This document shows, one piece after another, positions 51,868 to 62,127 of a stretch of DNA of 64,000 nt. The notes under the pieces were generated by a model. It did no database searches. It had not been told where the DNA came from and saw only the letters and a list, made by a program, of their open reading frames with translations. Positions within the stretch are counted from its first letter, which is position 1. Each line of letters begins with the position of its first letter. Location: NCBI RefSeq assembly GCF_001682865.1, contig NZ_MAQX01000035.1:248001-312000 (forward strand), given 5' to 3'. The translations under genes were made by a program, and so were the position numbers. This DNA comes from Bacillus sp. FJAT-26390. Lineage in GTDB: Bacteria > Bacillota > Bacilli > Paenibacillales > Paenibacillaceae.

Positions 51868-51883
51868 TTCATTCCATTGTTCT

Positions 51884-52753
51884 TTATCCGTTTACGACTT
51901 CTCCGCCATTGATATGCAGCATTTGGCCGGACATAAAGCTGGAATCGTCACAAGCCAAGTAGACGTACGCAGCTGCCAGCTCATGCGGCTGGCCCGGCCG
52001 CTTCATCGGCGTATCCGAACCAAACGTCGCCACGGACTGCTCATCGAACGTCGCTGGAATCAGCGGCGTCCAGATCGGTCCGGGCGCGACACCATTAACC
52101 CGAATGCCCTGCTCCGCCAAATTGACCGAAAGCGCGCGGGTAAACGAAACGATCGCTCCCTTTGTAGCCGAATAGTCGATTAACATCGGATTGCCGCGGT
52201 ATGCGGTAATCGAAGCCGTATTGATGATCGCGCTTGACGCCTTCAAATGCGGCAAAGCGACAATCGTTAAATAGAACATGCTGAACACATTCGTCCGGAA
52301 TGTCGCAACAAGCTGTTCGGATGTAATATCCTCAAGCTTCTGCTGGACATGCTGCTCGGCCGCATTGTTTACTAGAATATCAAGCTTGCCGAACGCCTTT
52401 ATCGTCTGTTCGATTACGCTCTTGCAAAACGCCTCGTCACCGATATCGCCGGAAATCAGCAAACATTTGGCGCCAGCCTTCTCGGCGATCTCCTTCGTTT
52501 TCTTCGCGTCCTCATGCTCGTTCAAATAAACGATCGCAATATCGGCGCCTTCCTTCGCGTAAGCAACGGATACCGCGCGGCCGATGCCGCTGTCGCCTCC
52601 GGTAATAATGGCCGTCTTCCCCTTTAGCTTCCCTGCCGCCTTGTACGAATCAGATTCATAGATCGGCAGCGGGTTCATTTCCGATTCGATACCCGGTTGG
52701 CGATTTTGGTGCTGCGGCGGGTTTATCGGTTTTTGGGATGCGGAATTTGGCAT
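51884..52753 (-). CDS. General-stress type SDR oxidoreductase (YdaD/YhdF-like)
   Basis: The protein is 289 residues. An Asn/Pro/Gln-rich N-terminal extension (about 1-35) precedes the SDR core: ITGGDSGIGRAV (about 50-61), LVNNAAEQ (about 127), catalytic Ser in NTASITAY and YSATKGA (about 196-202), and a C-terminal GQMLHINGG. The extended N-terminus and sequence pattern match Bacillus general stress proteins such as YdaD (GSP39). The ribosome site AAGGAG overlaps the speD stop, so it is translated from the same transcript as speD. Confidence 0.85.
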   Translation of the reverse strand: MPNSASQKPINPPQHQNRQPGIESEMNPLPIYESDSYKAAGKLKGKTAIITGGDSGIGRAVSVAYAKEGADIAIVYLNEHEDAKKTKEIAEKAGAKCLLISGDIGDEAFCKSVIEQTIKAFGKLDILVNNAAEQHVQQKLEDITSEQLVATFRTNVFSMFYLTIVALPHLKASSAIINTASITAYRGNPMLIDYSATKGAIVSFTRALSVNLAEQGIRVNGVAPGPIWTPLIPATFDEQSVATFGSDTPMKRPGQPHELAAAYVYLACDDSSFMSGQMLHINGGEVVNG

Positions 52754-52760
52754 GAGAAAA

Positions 52761-53576
52761 TCAGCTCCTTATATTTTTTCCATAAAAGATTTCATCCATC
52801 TCGGTCTTCAATCTTCTCGTTATTTCTTCTTGTTCCTTAGCTGTCAGCGAATCCTTCGTATAGCCGAACAAATAATTGTTCAAATCGAATTGCTTCAGCT
52901 TGCACTTGGTATGGAACACATTTTCCTGATAAATATTAACGTCGATCATGTCATACAAAAGGCACTCTTCCTTCGGTATGTAATTTTGGATCGAGTTGAT
53001 GTCATGATCAATAAACAGCTTGTGGCCGTTAATGTCACGCGTAAAGCCGCGTACGCGGTAGTCAAGCGTCATGATGTCCGTATCAAAGGAATGAATTAAG
53101 TAATTCAACGCTTTCAAAGGCGATATTTCGCCGCAGGTAGACACATCGATGTCTGCCCGGAAGGTGCTGATTCCTTCATTCGGGTGATACTCGGGATACG
53201 TATGGACCGTTATATGGCTTTTATCCAAATGCATCACAACTGAATCAGGCAGCGGGCCCGGCGATTCCTCGAACGATTCATTCGGCCCGCCGACGATAGG
53301 GCCTTCCGATACGAGCAAGGTCACGCTGGCGCCTTGCGGCTCATAGTCCTGCTTGGCAATATTCAGTACATGCGCGCCGATAATGTCCGATACGGTGTTT
53401 AAAATTTTCGTCAGCCTATCCGAATTGTATTGCTCGTCAATATAGGCAATATAAGCTTCGCGCTCTTCCCTTGTTCTCGTATAACACACGTCATACATAT
53501 TAAAGCTGAGCGACTTCGTTAAGTTATTAAAGCCATGCAATTGGATTCGCTGTTCCGGCGTTAGCTTCAAGCGCAC
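52761..53576 (-). CDS. speD: S-adenosylmethionine decarboxylase proenzyme (E. coli-type SpeD)
   Basis: The protein is 271 residues, near the length of the long E. coli-type SpeD rather than the ~125-residue Bacillus type. The self-cleavage site is in [13 protein letters not shown] (Lys-Ser about 120-121), where the serine becomes the pyruvoyl group. Nearby [13 protein letters not shown] supplies the processing cysteine. The enzyme makes decarboxylated SAM for spermidine synthesis. The downstream SDR gene overlaps its ribosome site with the speD stop. No spermidine synthase gene is in the window. Confidence 0.92.
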   Translation of the reverse strand: MRLKLTPEQRIQLHGFNNLTKSLSFNMYDVCYTRTREEREAYIAYIDEQYNSDRLTKILNTVSDIIGAHVLNIAKQDYEPQGASVTLLVSEGPIVGGPNESFEESPGPLPDSVVMHLDKSHITVHTYPEYHPNEGISTFRADIDVSTCGEISPLKALNYLIHSFDTDIMTLDYRVRGFTRDINGHKLFIDHDINSIQNYIPKEECLLYDMIDVNIYQENVFHTKCKLKQFDLNNYLFGYTKDSLTAKEQEEITRRLKTEMDEIFYGKNIRS

Positions 53577-53648
53577 ATCCCCCTTCTTTCCTTACTACTA
53601 TTTCCTTTTACCCAAAGCGCGATGCGATAAAACGGCAATCTGCAATAA

Positions 53649-53696
53649 AAAAAGCATTTCACGCTCGGGATTAGCCAAGCGCAAAATGCTTTTTAT
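53649..53696 (-). terminator. Terminator of the 92-residue protein gene
   Basis: Stem AAAAAGCATTT/AAATGCTTTTT (53649-53659 with 53684-53694), extended by CGCT/AGCG, followed by a minus-strand T-run. It separates the small gene from speD. Confidence 0.8.
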
Positions 53697-53704
53697 AGTC
53701 AAAT

Positions 53705-53983
53705 CTATTCAGATGACACCGGCTGTACGCCTTTGATCTCCAGACCAAATGCCAAAGCCCGTTTGAGTGAGCCCTCCGTAAATTTCGATTTCGGATATTT
53801 TTTCTCCACTTCCTCTTTCGTAAGCGGGATCCATCTGAAATCTTTGTTTTGGTAAACGTACTTCTTCATGCCCCAGTCAACATGAATCGTTCTGCTGGCT
53901 ACCTTCGTCACCTTGCCGATCTCCGTTACCAGGTTTGAGGAACCAAATGTTTTGACGCAAAATTTGTTCACGATATCGTTCAT
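53705..53983 (-). CDS. Conserved-looking hypothetical protein, 92 residues
   Basis: I do not recognise this family. The sequence is polar and mildly basic, has no signal peptide or membrane helix, and begins MNDIVNKFCVKTFG. It contains two beta-rich stretches (about 20-55) and a charged helix KEEVEKKYPKSK (about 57-68). A ribosome site AGGAGG precedes the ATG. It has its own terminator, suggesting a monocistronic gene. Confidence 0.65.
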   Translation of the reverse strand: MNDIVNKFCVKTFGSSNLVTEIGKVTKVASRTIHVDWGMKKYVYQNKDFRWIPLTKEEVEKKYPKSKFTEGSLKRALAFGLEIKGVQPVSSE

Positions 53984-54027
53984 GCTCTACTCCTCCTATC
54001 CGTATCCTTTAACAACGTATTTTATCA

Positions 54028-56934
54028 TCAATTAAGCTTTTTCAATTCCTTTATTCGGAGTATGGGGTCGCCCACATAGACTTGTGTTTGGGGCAAAATG
54101 CCGTCGCGCTGTTTAATCGCAAGCAAATTAAGCGCATTGACGAGCTCTTCATGCTCCTTCTCTTTCATTTGAAATTGCACGCCGTATTCATAAATATCAT
54201 TGTCCAGTTCATTGTACCAGACTATAAAGCCATATAGCACGTACATTTGATTGACAATTTGGGTTTTGAACATCAGCAGAATATCGCTGTTGACGGGAAG
54301 CTTAACGCCTACCATAAACCGAAGGCCGCCTGGACCGATATTTCGGACGAGCACCTCCGTGCTGCCGAGCCGCACGCTTCGTCCCTTAAACATCGTAATC
54401 GTCATCTCTGCCAGCAAGCTGTGCTTCATCTCGATTCGAAAGTATTGTCTGCGGTTTGGGATCGGCTCCATGCTGCTTCTAAGCAACGCTGGCTCCATAA
54501 ACGTTTTTTTGCGCAGCAGCTGAACGATGCTCTCAGGGTCAACGGGTCGGCTAAAATAATAGCCTTGGATCTCGTCGCATTGCTGCTCCCTTAAATAGTT
54601 GAATTGCTCCTTGGTCTCCACGCCCTCGGCAACCACATGCATTTTCAGCTCTCCAGCAAGCCGAATCATGCATTCGATAATGCTCTTATTGCTTGGCTCC
54701 GTCATCATTTCCTCTACAAACGACCTGTCTATTTTGATCGTATCCAGCGCTAACCGCTTTAATAGATAAAGAGAGGAGTAGCCCGTGCCAAAATCGTCAA
54801 GCGATACTTTAATTCTACGCTTCCTCAGCTCGAGCAGCAGCTCCGTTACGACCTTCTCATTGCTGATGAAGGAGCTTTCCGTAATTTCGATTTCCAACCG
54901 ATCTGGCGATAAGCCTGTCTCTTCGACGATGCAATCAATCGTCTCTAATATATTTTGCTTCAGCAGCTGCTGAACCGAGAAATTGACCGACATAATAATA
55001 GGAGGCAGCCCCATGTTCTGCCAACGTTTGCTTTGCATGCAAGCCTCTCGAAGCACCCATTCGCCTATCGGCACGATAAGTCCGTTCTCTTCCGCGATCG
55101 GGATAAACTCCGACGGGGATACCAGCCCCCAATCCGGATGGTTCCACCGCAGCAGCGCCTCAATGCCAACAACCTCCATCGTTTGCGCGTGGACGCGAGG
55201 CATATAATCGAGGAAAAACTCCCCTTTTTCCATCGCTTTGCGCAGATCGTTGCTCAGTGAAAACAATTTAAAGGTTTTCACATTTAGCGAAGAGGAGTAA
55301 TACTGTGACTGGTCCCGTCCTTTGGATTTGGCATGGTAAAGGGCAGCATCCGCGTTTTTCATCAAAGACTCAACCGTGCAGCCATCGTCCGGCGATTGAC
55401 TGATCCCGATGCTTGCTGTTACATTCAGCTCAAATCCATCTATAACAAATTGCTCTTTAATGAGCTTAATAAGCTGCTCCGCAGCGTCCGTCACATCGCT
55501 CTGCTGCTGCACATTTGCCAGTATGATCGAAAACTCGTCTCCGCCAACCCGGTAAGCTACTTGCGATTCGCTAAAGCTGCTCATCACCCTCATCGCGATT
55601 TGCTTCAGCAGCGCATCGCCAATGGGGTGCCCGAGCGTATCATTTACATATTTAAACCGGTCTAAATCGATGAGCAACACAGCAAGCTTTTGGTTAAAAA
55701 ACTCGCTTATTCTAAGCTGCGTATCGAGCTGCTCCTCGAACTTCCTCCGATTGGGCATGCCCGTCAAGTAATCGTGGTAAGCCAAATACTGATTTAACTC
55801 CTGCGCCTTGTTCCGCTCCGTAATGTCCAAGACGGTGCCTATAATGGCTTTTTCCCCCATATGGGACACTCGGTTAACATGCACTTCGCAATGAATGACC
55901 GTTCCGTCTCGTTTAATCGCCCTCTGGCAAAAATTAGGAAGCGTCTGTCCTTCCGTAAGCTGCATGACCTGACTAATGATCGATTCACGATCGTCGATAT
56001 GTATCGTTTCTTCAACCGCCACTCCAATTAGCGATTCATATCCAAGCATTTTATCCAGCTCTTTGTTCGTGTAAACAAAGTTTTTTTTCTGAGCGACAAA
56101 TATGCCGACGATAGACTGTTCTATGATGCTGCTGAATTTCAATTCCGTCTCCGAAAGCGACCGCTCCATTTTCTTCTCCTGCGTAATATCCTTAGCTATG
56201 CCATATATCCCGACAAGCTCGTTATCGATGATCATCGGTATATTGGTCACATTGACATCGATCTTTCGTCCGCTCTTCGTCACGCCCCTCGTATCATAGT
56301 TACAAGGCCTCTGTGTTCTAACCGTTTCCTCAAATAAATGAGTCGTACTCTCCAAATACTCCTTATCCACCATCTGGTGGAAGTTGCCCCGCATAATTTC
56401 GTCTCTCGTATAACCAAACATTTGCTCCAAGGCAGGATTGCAAGACAAAAAATGTCCGTTAATGTCAAATGAAAAGACCGCATCCGGATTATTTTCAAAT
56501 ATCGCTTTATAATGCTGTTCTTCCACTATTAATCGATGCTTCAAAATTTTATTTTCCGTGACGTCCTGAATTGTGCCTACCGTTTTCGTTACTTCGTTGT
56601 CATCGCCGAGAATAAATGAAATATGCTCCAGTACATAACGAATCTCCCCGCTCTGGCGAATGATCCGATATTCGCTGATGAACTCTTTTTTCATTTCTGC
56701 CGATTCATAGAACTGTTTCTTAATACGCTCGCGATCCTCGGCATGAATAAGATCAAAAAAATCTTCCTGCTTTACCGAGAAATCCGTACTCATCCCATAT
56801 ATATCAAACATTTGATTCGACCAAGACGCTTGTTTCCGAACATGATCGAATTCCCAGTATCCTAAATTCGCGATTTGCTGAACAAGTTCAAAGCTTTTGC
56901 CGTTGCCGTTAAAAAGCTGAATGTTTTTATCCAT
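54028..56934 (-). CDS. PAS-GGDEF-EAL-PilZ cyclic-di-GMP turnover protein
   Basis: The protein is 968 residues with no membrane helix. Three PAS domains (about 12-130, 140-255, 265-375) sense an unknown signal. A GGDEF domain (about 390-545) keeps the active motif VGGDEFS, so it may make c-di-GMP. The EAL domain (about 560-805) has [11 protein letters not shown], the NFSVQQLL segment, SSLYLLKRL and [10 protein letters not shown], all consistent with an active phosphodiesterase. A C-terminal PilZ domain (about 835-945) has RRQYFR (RxxxR) and NIGPGG (a weak NxSxxG). It could both set c-di-GMP levels and respond to them. A TTGTCGAA box lies about 150 bp upstream. Confidence 0.88.
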   Translation of the reverse strand: MDKNIQLFNGNGKSFELVQQIANLGYWEFDHVRKQASWSNQMFDIYGMSTDFSVKQEDFFDLIHAEDRERIKKQFYESAEMKKEFISEYRIIRQSGEIRYVLEHISFILGDDNEVTKTVGTIQDVTENKILKHRLIVEEQHYKAIFENNPDAVFSFDINGHFLSCNPALEQMFGYTRDEIMRGNFHQMVDKEYLESTTHLFEETVRTQRPCNYDTRGVTKSGRKIDVNVTNIPMIIDNELVGIYGIAKDITQEKKMERSLSETELKFSSIIEQSIVGIFVAQKKNFVYTNKELDKMLGYESLIGVAVEETIHIDDRESIISQVMQLTEGQTLPNFCQRAIKRDGTVIHCEVHVNRVSHMGEKAIIGTVLDITERNKAQELNQYLAYHDYLTGMPNRRKFEEQLDTQLRISEFFNQKLAVLLIDLDRFKYVNDTLGHPIGDALLKQIAMRVMSSFSESQVAYRVGGDEFSIILANVQQQSDVTDAAEQLIKLIKEQFVIDGFELNVTASIGISQSPDDGCTVESLMKNADAALYHAKSKGRDQSQYYSSSLNVKTFKLFSLSNDLRKAMEKGEFFLDYMPRVHAQTMEVVGIEALLRWNHPDWGLVSPSEFIPIAEENGLIVPIGEWVLREACMQSKRWQNMGLPPIIMSVNFSVQQLLKQNILETIDCIVEETGLSPDRLEIEITESSFISNEKVVTELLLELRKRRIKVSLDDFGTGYSSLYLLKRLALDTIKIDRSFVEEMMTEPSNKSIIECMIRLAGELKMHVVAEGVETKEQFNYLREQQCDEIQGYYFSRPVDPESIVQLLRKKTFMEPALLRSSMEPIPNRRQYFRIEMKHSLLAEMTITMFKGRSVRLGSTEVLVRNIGPGGLRFMVGVKLPVNSDILLMFKTQIVNQMYVLYGFIVWYNELDNDIYEYGVQFQMKEKEHEELVNALNLLAIKQRDGILPQTQVYVGDPILRIKELKKLN

Positions 56935-57079
56935 TGCTTAATATCCTTCCCTCTTATTAACATTTGCGGTAACCTGTAGTTTTGAGGAAGAGGATATAAG
57001 TATAGTATCTCTCATCCCTTTGGCAACCCAGCCACCTTTGGAAATTCCCTTTAGGCCTGTTGGCTTTGCGTCATTGTCT

Positions 57080-57087
57080 TTCGACAA
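57080..57087 (-). promoter_or_regulatory. Spo0A-type box upstream of the c-di-GMP protein gene
   Basis: The minus strand reads TTGTCGAA about 146 bp before the ATG at 56934. The rest of 56935-57182 contains no gene; I could not place a firm -35/-10 pair. A single box could occur by chance. Confidence 0.35.
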
Positions 57088-57182
57088 CTTTGCTCTTTAC
57101 TAGGACTTTTTACTTATATGATTATTTCATACAATTCCGATATATACCATATGCAATTTCAGAAAATAAGTCGAAATTTGTC

Positions 57183-57207
57183 AAAAAACCTCCCCTGAGG
57201 GGGAGGT
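57183..57207 (-). terminator. Terminator of the RNA-repair operon
   Basis: Stem ACCTCCCC/GGGGAGGT (57188-57195 with 57200-57207) around TGAG, followed on the minus strand by TTTTTTGAC. It begins 21 bp after the pnkp stop. Confidence 0.85.
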
Positions 57208-57227
57208 CAAATGCTAGAGACAGATCA

Positions 57228-59813
57228 TTACAAGCGTGGATCAATCTCCTTCTCTCTGGCAACCTCAAATAGTAGATTTGCAGCAGCAGCCTTATACGCT
57301 GCGTTATCCGGCGCAATTTCAGCAAAAGGAATCGCCAGCATTTTTTGCCCGAGCCGGTGCTCTTTTAAAGAGGTGCGAAGCTTCAGATGAATGCTCTTCT
57401 GTCTAATGAGTTTGTTGTACTTATGCGGGAAACGATAATCATAGCCATAAATAATCGACATATAGTTCGCATTACGCACCTTCATATAAGGAACGATATG
57501 CGGCTCTGAGTATTCTGGCTTAATGACGACTCCCTCCATATGGTTATCCACCGTGAGCGTTAAGAAATACTGCTCCGCTTGCTCATAGCTCTCCTCTGCG
57601 GATAGATTGAGCGCAAGGAACGGATCATCCGAGAGGAAATGATACATCTCCGATGTCTTCCATTCAGGCAGCATCTCCCGGCCATCCTCATGGATGATTT
57701 TGAGCAGCGAGAACGGTTTGTATGCCAGCTCGCCAGCCTCCGCATACAGCTCAAGCTGCTTCTTGTACGTGCTGTAGGCGTCCATATGATCGGCAAGAGG
57801 CATATGCTTCTCCAAAACCGAATGAACATATTTGTAGCTTTGGTAGACGTTCAGGCCATATTTTTCATTAAGCGCCCCTTTGGACAGATGGAATTGATCC
57901 TTCTCAAAGCCGCTTTCCTTGTATCCTAGCGCAAGCTTATCGAACGCTTCCTCGAACCCATTCGCCTTAAGGAACGCAAGCTCCGACTCAAGCGCCTTTC
58001 CGATCGGTTTAAACTGCTTCTCTATAAGGCCTTCTCCGAGCGCCTGCCAAGGCAGCAATTCACCGTCGAGAATGAGCATCGCAATGCCGTTTTCCTTCAT
58101 ATAGCTTCCTAGTCTTTGCTGCAATCTCTCGTATACAGCCGTAAGATCAATCTTATTGATCTTATAACCATTGCGGCTTACCGCAAAACATTGCGCAAGC
58201 TCCGCATGCAAATAGACATTGCATCTTGATCCCATATATTTAGGCTGGAGCACGACCTCTTTAACGCCCTGCCTTGCAAAATAGTCCAGCCCTTTCCTCA
58301 GCGATTCAAGCTCCTGCGCTGCCTCATCCTTGTCTGCTGGCGCCATCGTCCCCGATATAAAGTTAATCTTATTAGCCGAGCAGTATTGCAGCCTGCGCGC
58401 TTCATCGTCACCGAGCTCCTGCAGCGACACCTTTTGCTCTTCCTTGAACAGCGTGTGCAGCACATCCGTCATAGCCGCTTGCTCTGATTTTTGCGATTTA
58501 TACATCGGCTTCGCCGAGAGTATCACCGAGGTAAGCAAATTGCCGTGCACCGCACCCGAATCAAGATGGATTTTATTTTTAATTCGGAACGCGTTTTTGG
58601 CTGCGATATGACCGAATACGTGATAAGGCTGATTATATGCCGCCTCCCGCTTCAAGAACGAAAGCTGCTCCTCCAGCGGCGCCGAGCGGTCGATCCGGAA
58701 GTTCCGCTGATGCCTAACCGAGTTCGGGTCCAGCTTGCCCAAATATTTATTCGCACAGGGCGCATGCGTCACATAGAAGGATGCTCCTCTTTTGCCCACC
58801 ATCCGATAGAAGGGCTTTGATAGCGACACTAGATGATTAAACCGCCGAAGCAGCTCTTCATCCTGACGAAGCACCTCGGTTGAATCAAAGTACGAATGAA
58901 GCAGCTCCTCTTCGACGCCTTTAATTTCTCCGCGCATAAATTTATATACGAAGTTCTCATGGTTGCCTAGCACGAACAAGAAATGCTGCCGATTCGTATA
59001 TAGAAAATCGATTATTTCCTTCGTATGGCCGCCCTTGTCGATCCAATCCCCAACAAGCAGCACCTTCGTGCCCTTCAGCTTCTCCGTTTCAATCAGCTGG
59101 CCGTCTTCCAATTGAAAGCCATGGCTAACGAGCAAGCCTCTCAGCTCATCTGCGCACTCGTGAACGTCGCCTACCATAATCGTTTTTTGATCAAGCGGCA
59201 AAATAACATCCAAATAGTCGTCCGCATCCTCAACGATGACCTTATAATCCGCATTAGCTATTCCGGCAGACGGTGAATAAAAGTCCTTCGCGCGAACTTT
59301 ATGTATTTTGGAGTAGCGCTCCCTCGATAATGAGCCAAGCACCTCTTTGCGCAATCGGTTGATATGGCTTGTAATGAGCTTCTTCGATCGCTCCGATGCG
59401 TAATAATCATCCCGCTTTCGGTAATCGAACAGCACTACCTCAAGATTGTAGTTGTTTTCATTTGCAATATCCTTTACCTTCGCCCGAAAATCCTCAGCCA
59501 GCCCTGTTGTGTCCACGACAACAAATTCCGCATTTATAGGAAAGGACGTGACCAGCCTCAGCTTCTCGAACAGAAGGCGGAAAGCCTGATCGCTCGCTTC
59601 CAGCATCACTTGGTCATATTTATCATAGTCAAAGCCAAGCAGCTCCTGGCGGATGCTATCAGAGGAAATATACTGCACATTGGCATTTACTCCTTTAGCC
59701 TCATCACTAAACCGCAGCTGCGGCATAAGAATCTCGTTTGCGAATGTCGTTTTGCCGCATTCCGTCGAACCGATCAGCATAAATATCGTATGGACTCTCG
59801 TTCTCATTTCCAT
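57228..59813 (-). CDS. pnkp: Bacterial Pnkp: polynucleotide kinase-phosphatase-ligase for RNA repair
   Basis: The protein is 861 residues, the size of Clostridium thermocellum Pnkp. The N-terminal kinase (about 1-185) has the P-loop GSTECGKTTFA and phosphorylates 5'-OH RNA ends. The middle metallophosphoesterase (about 205-440) has VGDVHECADE, GDWIDKGG, LGNHENF and THAPCANK and removes 2',3'-cyclic phosphate. The C-terminal adenylyltransferase (about 480-861) has KYMGSRC, the KxxG motif of the nucleotidyl transferase lysine (about 527), and IKPEYSEPH near motif V. It heals and, with Hen1, seals cleaved RNA such as ribotoxin-cut tRNA. The ATG lies 5 bp after the hen1 stop and shares its transcript. 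Confidence 0.92.
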   Translation of the reverse strand: MEMRTRVHTIFMLIGSTECGKTTFANEILMPQLRFSDEAKGVNANVQYISSDSIRQELLGFDYDKYDQVMLEASDQAFRLLFEKLRLVTSFPINAEFVVVDTTGLAEDFRAKVKDIANENNYNLEVVLFDYRKRDDYYASERSKKLITSHINRLRKEVLGSLSRERYSKIHKVRAKDFYSPSAGIANADYKVIVEDADDYLDVILPLDQKTIMVGDVHECADELRGLLVSHGFQLEDGQLIETEKLKGTKVLLVGDWIDKGGHTKEIIDFLYTNRQHFLFVLGNHENFVYKFMRGEIKGVEEELLHSYFDSTEVLRQDEELLRRFNHLVSLSKPFYRMVGKRGASFYVTHAPCANKYLGKLDPNSVRHQRNFRIDRSAPLEEQLSFLKREAAYNQPYHVFGHIAAKNAFRIKNKIHLDSGAVHGNLLTSVILSAKPMYKSQKSEQAAMTDVLHTLFKEEQKVSLQELGDDEARRLQYCSANKINFISGTMAPADKDEAAQELESLRKGLDYFARQGVKEVVLQPKYMGSRCNVYLHAELAQCFAVSRNGYKINKIDLTAVYERLQQRLGSYMKENGIAMLILDGELLPWQALGEGLIEKQFKPIGKALESELAFLKANGFEEAFDKLALGYKESGFEKDQFHLSKGALNEKYGLNVYQSYKYVHSVLEKHMPLADHMDAYSTYKKQLELYAEAGELAYKPFSLLKIIHEDGREMLPEWKTSEMYHFLSDDPFLALNLSAEESYEQAEQYFLTLTVDNHMEGVVIKPEYSEPHIVPYMKVRNANYMSIIYGYDYRFPHKYNKLIRQKSIHLKLRTSLKEHRLGQKMLAIPFAEIAPDNAAYKAAAANLLFEVAREKEIDPRL

Positions 59814-59818
59814 CTCCG

Positions 59819-61084
59819 CTATTCCCTCCTTTTCCTCAAAATCGCTCCCTGCGTCGTCTGAATGCCATTCACGCCATCGCCGATTGCTACAAATTCCGTA
59901 TCAACGTTTTGTTCTCCCACTGCTGCTATCAGCCATTCCTGAAACGCTGCTGTCCCAAGCTCCCATTTATGGTCATCATGACGGAAATCGTCCAGCTCAT
60001 AATACGCGTTAAATTCCGCATTCGGAGTGGTCAGCACAAAATGATCAAAATCGATCTGCCCGCAAATTTGCCGTATAAGCGCGCTAGCCTCGTCCAGACT
60101 CATATGCTCAATAACCTCTGTCAAAACGACATCCACCTGCTCGCCGTTATACTGCTCAATAAAGTGATCGATGGAAGGAAACGTTGCGATGTTTTCCAGC
60201 TCCTTCGCAGCCGCTTTTCTTTGTACCACCTCTAGCAATGGCTCGCTTATATCTATCGCATAATAGCTGGCTTCGATCTTGGACGCAAACGGGATCGCAT
60301 AAAAGCCTTCTCCGCAGCCTACGTCCACAATCGATTTATCGAAGGGAAGCACGCTGCCGATGTAGCTCCTCCGCTGCTGCGCCGTGCCGCCAAAAGCCAA
60401 TTGGATCGAATACCGCTCCGTCTTCTCAAGCTCCTCCTTGTACTTCTTGAAGCGATCTCTGGATGCAAGGAAGTTGCGGGCAAATAAGCTGCGAAGATAG
60501 AACGGCGCATCTATAATTTGAATGCTCTTCACATATTTGATCAAAATATCATCGGAAATATCAATGTACTCATCGCTGAATATCGATAGGAACAAACAAA
60601 GCACGCTTACGACATGCATAAGCTCATACAGCGATTTCTGCGTCTTGATCGTCAGCGAATAGCTTTTGTGCGCTAGATGCACCGTTTCAAACGAGTAATC
60701 CGTCAGATGCTTTTCAAAAAAATGAATATAGCGCAGAAGCTCGATATGGATCATGTTGATATGGAAGGAGTGCTCATATTGTTCCGTATCCTTTGGATCC
60801 TGTGCTTTGAGCGGCGCAGCAAAAAATTCGTTTATCGCTCCTAACACAAACAGCGGTGTATTATAACGAGACACGTTAAGATATTCAAACTGATCCTGTC
60901 TATGCTGTTTATAAGAAACCTCGTTGTCTGCATCCTTAAAATAAACGTTGAACGTCCCTTCATCCGTATACCAGCCATACGCCATTCCTTTGCGGACGGC
61001 ACGCAGCAGCATGCCGGAATGCGGATTCTTTTTGATGACGAACGAAAAGCTTGGGTTCGTCGACTTCACTTGCACGATTGCCAT
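59819..61084 (-). CDS. hen1: Hen1: 3'-terminal RNA ribose 2'-O-methyltransferase
   Basis: The protein is 421 residues from the ATG at 61084, preceded by GGGGAAGG; a longer frame overlaps the upstream gene. The N-terminal half (about 1-235) has the fold needed to activate Pnkp ligase. The C-terminal SAM methyltransferase (about 240-415) has IVDVGCGEGFYAIPF and the Hen1 Mn-binding TEVIEHMS with a later DDHKWE. It 2'-O-methylates the 3' end at the break before ligation, which blocks re-cleavage at the same site. Pnkp and Hen1 normally form a complex; the 5-bp spacing agrees with that. Confidence 0.9.
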   Translation of the reverse strand: MAIVQVKSTNPSFSFVIKKNPHSGMLLRAVRKGMAYGWYTDEGTFNVYFKDADNEVSYKQHRQDQFEYLNVSRYNTPLFVLGAINEFFAAPLKAQDPKDTEQYEHSFHINMIHIELLRYIHFFEKHLTDYSFETVHLAHKSYSLTIKTQKSLYELMHVVSVLCLFLSIFSDEYIDISDDILIKYVKSIQIIDAPFYLRSLFARNFLASRDRFKKYKEELEKTERYSIQLAFGGTAQQRRSYIGSVLPFDKSIVDVGCGEGFYAIPFASKIEASYYAIDISEPLLEVVQRKAAAKELENIATFPSIDHFIEQYNGEQVDVVLTEVIEHMSLDEASALIRQICGQIDFDHFVLTTPNAEFNAYYELDDFRHDDHKWELGTAAFQEWLIAAVGEQNVDTEFVAIGDGVNGIQTTQGAILRKRRE

Positions 61085-61116
61085 ATTTACCTTCCCCTCA
61101 CCTATCAGTTGCTTCC

Positions 61117-61899
61117 TTAACGCCATACCTCTTGTAAAGCGCTCCGGAACAAATCATCTAGCTGCTCATCCCGCGCTTCCTTGCCGTCCCCAAGCGCCAG
61201 AGCTGTTCGCTCAAAGTAGGCGATCCGATCCTCCAAATAATGATTGATCGGATGTATCCTTGGCTCCAAGTCCAGCTCCTCCCCTGCTTTCTTCCGCTGC
61301 AATAACTGTTCGATTGCCGCACGCAGCTCGCTTCTCGGCGGAATTAGCGCCTCTACCAAACGATCAAATGCAATCGGTGGCATCGTATGGTAGGTCTCAA
61401 TCCATTCGCATGCCAGAATGGGCCTTAGCACGTAAAAGTATTTTTTTATTTTCACTTGCTCGCCTTGCAGATACTCTCTATAGTTGCCCTTCGCCATATT
61501 GAGATAATGATACATACATGATTTAGGCGAAAAAGCTAACGGTGAAATGCTGCGAATTTGCTCAGCCACCGTGTATTTCGTGTAATAAGGCATCGGCGAT
61601 TGCAGCCATTCCATCAGCGGCGGATTCGATTTGCGGAACAGGTTAAGCGCCTTGCGTAAATCCCAGCCGTTAATATCCAGCAGGTTGCTGATCGGGCGCT
61701 CGATAACATCCCGCTTATTAAAGATCGATAAATACCATTCCACTGGCCTGACGTAGAGGAAACGGACGTCATAATCGCTGTCCTTTGACGGAAAACCCCA
61801 TGCCCTGCTTCCCGATTCGCAGGCGTATAGAATGCGCACTTGCTCTTCGCGCTCAATGCGGTCCAGCTCCTCAAAAATGTCAGCTCGTATATCAGTCAT
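61117..61899 (-). CDS. RlaP-type RNA-repair nucleotidyltransferase (DNA polymerase beta fold)
   Basis: The protein is 260 residues from the ATG at 61899, with GGGAG 8 bp upstream. The frame is open to 61947 but this runs into a terminator. The N-terminus has the minimal nucleotidyltransferase signature ESGSRAWGFPSKDSDYDVRF (Gly-Ser, then DxD; about 28-47). The remaining helical part fits the RlaP family (Pfam PF10127), found beside RtcB or Pnkp/Hen1 genes and predicted to extend or add nucleotides to RNA ends in repair. It is 32 bp upstream of hen1, with the rtcB gene before it on the same strand. Confidence 0.82.
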   Translation of the reverse strand: MTDIRADIFEELDRIEREEQVRILYACESGSRAWGFPSKDSDYDVRFLYVRPVEWYLSIFNKRDVIERPISNLLDINGWDLRKALNLFRKSNPPLMEWLQSPMPYYTKYTVAEQIRSISPLAFSPKSCMYHYLNMAKGNYREYLQGEQVKIKKYFYVLRPILACEWIETYHTMPPIAFDRLVEALIPPRSELRAAIEQLLQRKKAGEELDLEPRIHPINHYLEDRIAYFERTALALGDGKEARDEQLDDLFRSALQEVWR

Positions 61900-61930
61900 G
61901 CTAATGACTCCCTTCTTCAGCTTTAACATA

Positions 61931-61961
61931 AAAAAAACCATGGACACATTCGTCCATGGTT
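61931..61961 (-). terminator. Terminator in the leader of the RlaP-type gene
   Basis: Stem AACCATGGAC/GTCCATGGTT (61936-61945 with 61952-61961), followed on the minus strand by TTTTTTTATG. It lies between rtcB and the RlaP-type start codon, 32 bp before the ATG. Its CCATGGAC/GTCCATGG core repeats in the rtcB leader. Confidence 0.8.
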
Positions 61962-62016
61962 AGCAATGATGAATAGGGTGCGCTGGGGCTAACGCTAAGC
62001 CCGCACACGCCTCCCT

Positions 62017-62127
62017 TCAAATACCGTACAATGGGTCCGATGAAAAAAGATGCTCGCTTATACGATTGTAACTGTTGATTTGCTCAGACCCATTTAATGG
62101 ATGATTTTCTAGTTGATTGTTAACCAT
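62017..62127 (-). CDS. 36-residue small ORF between rtcB and the RlaP-type gene
   Basis: The ATG at 62127 lies 10 bp after GAGGGGG, 30 bp beyond the rtcB stop. It encodes a polar peptide starting MVNNQLENHPLNG and ending FSSDPLYGI, with no Cys and no membrane helix. Its TGA stop overlaps a further AAGGGAGG. I do not recognise it. The same stretch of RNA can also form competing stems, so either coding or leader function is possible. Confidence 0.4.
   Translation of the reverse strand: MVNNQLENHPLNGSEQINSYNRISEHLFSSDPLYGI

Noticed and set aside
61901-62008. 35-codon frame starting GTG-TGC just after AAGGGAGG, upstream of the RlaP-type gene
   Set aside because: The start is only 1 base from the ribosome site and the frame runs through the terminator; kept only as a note.
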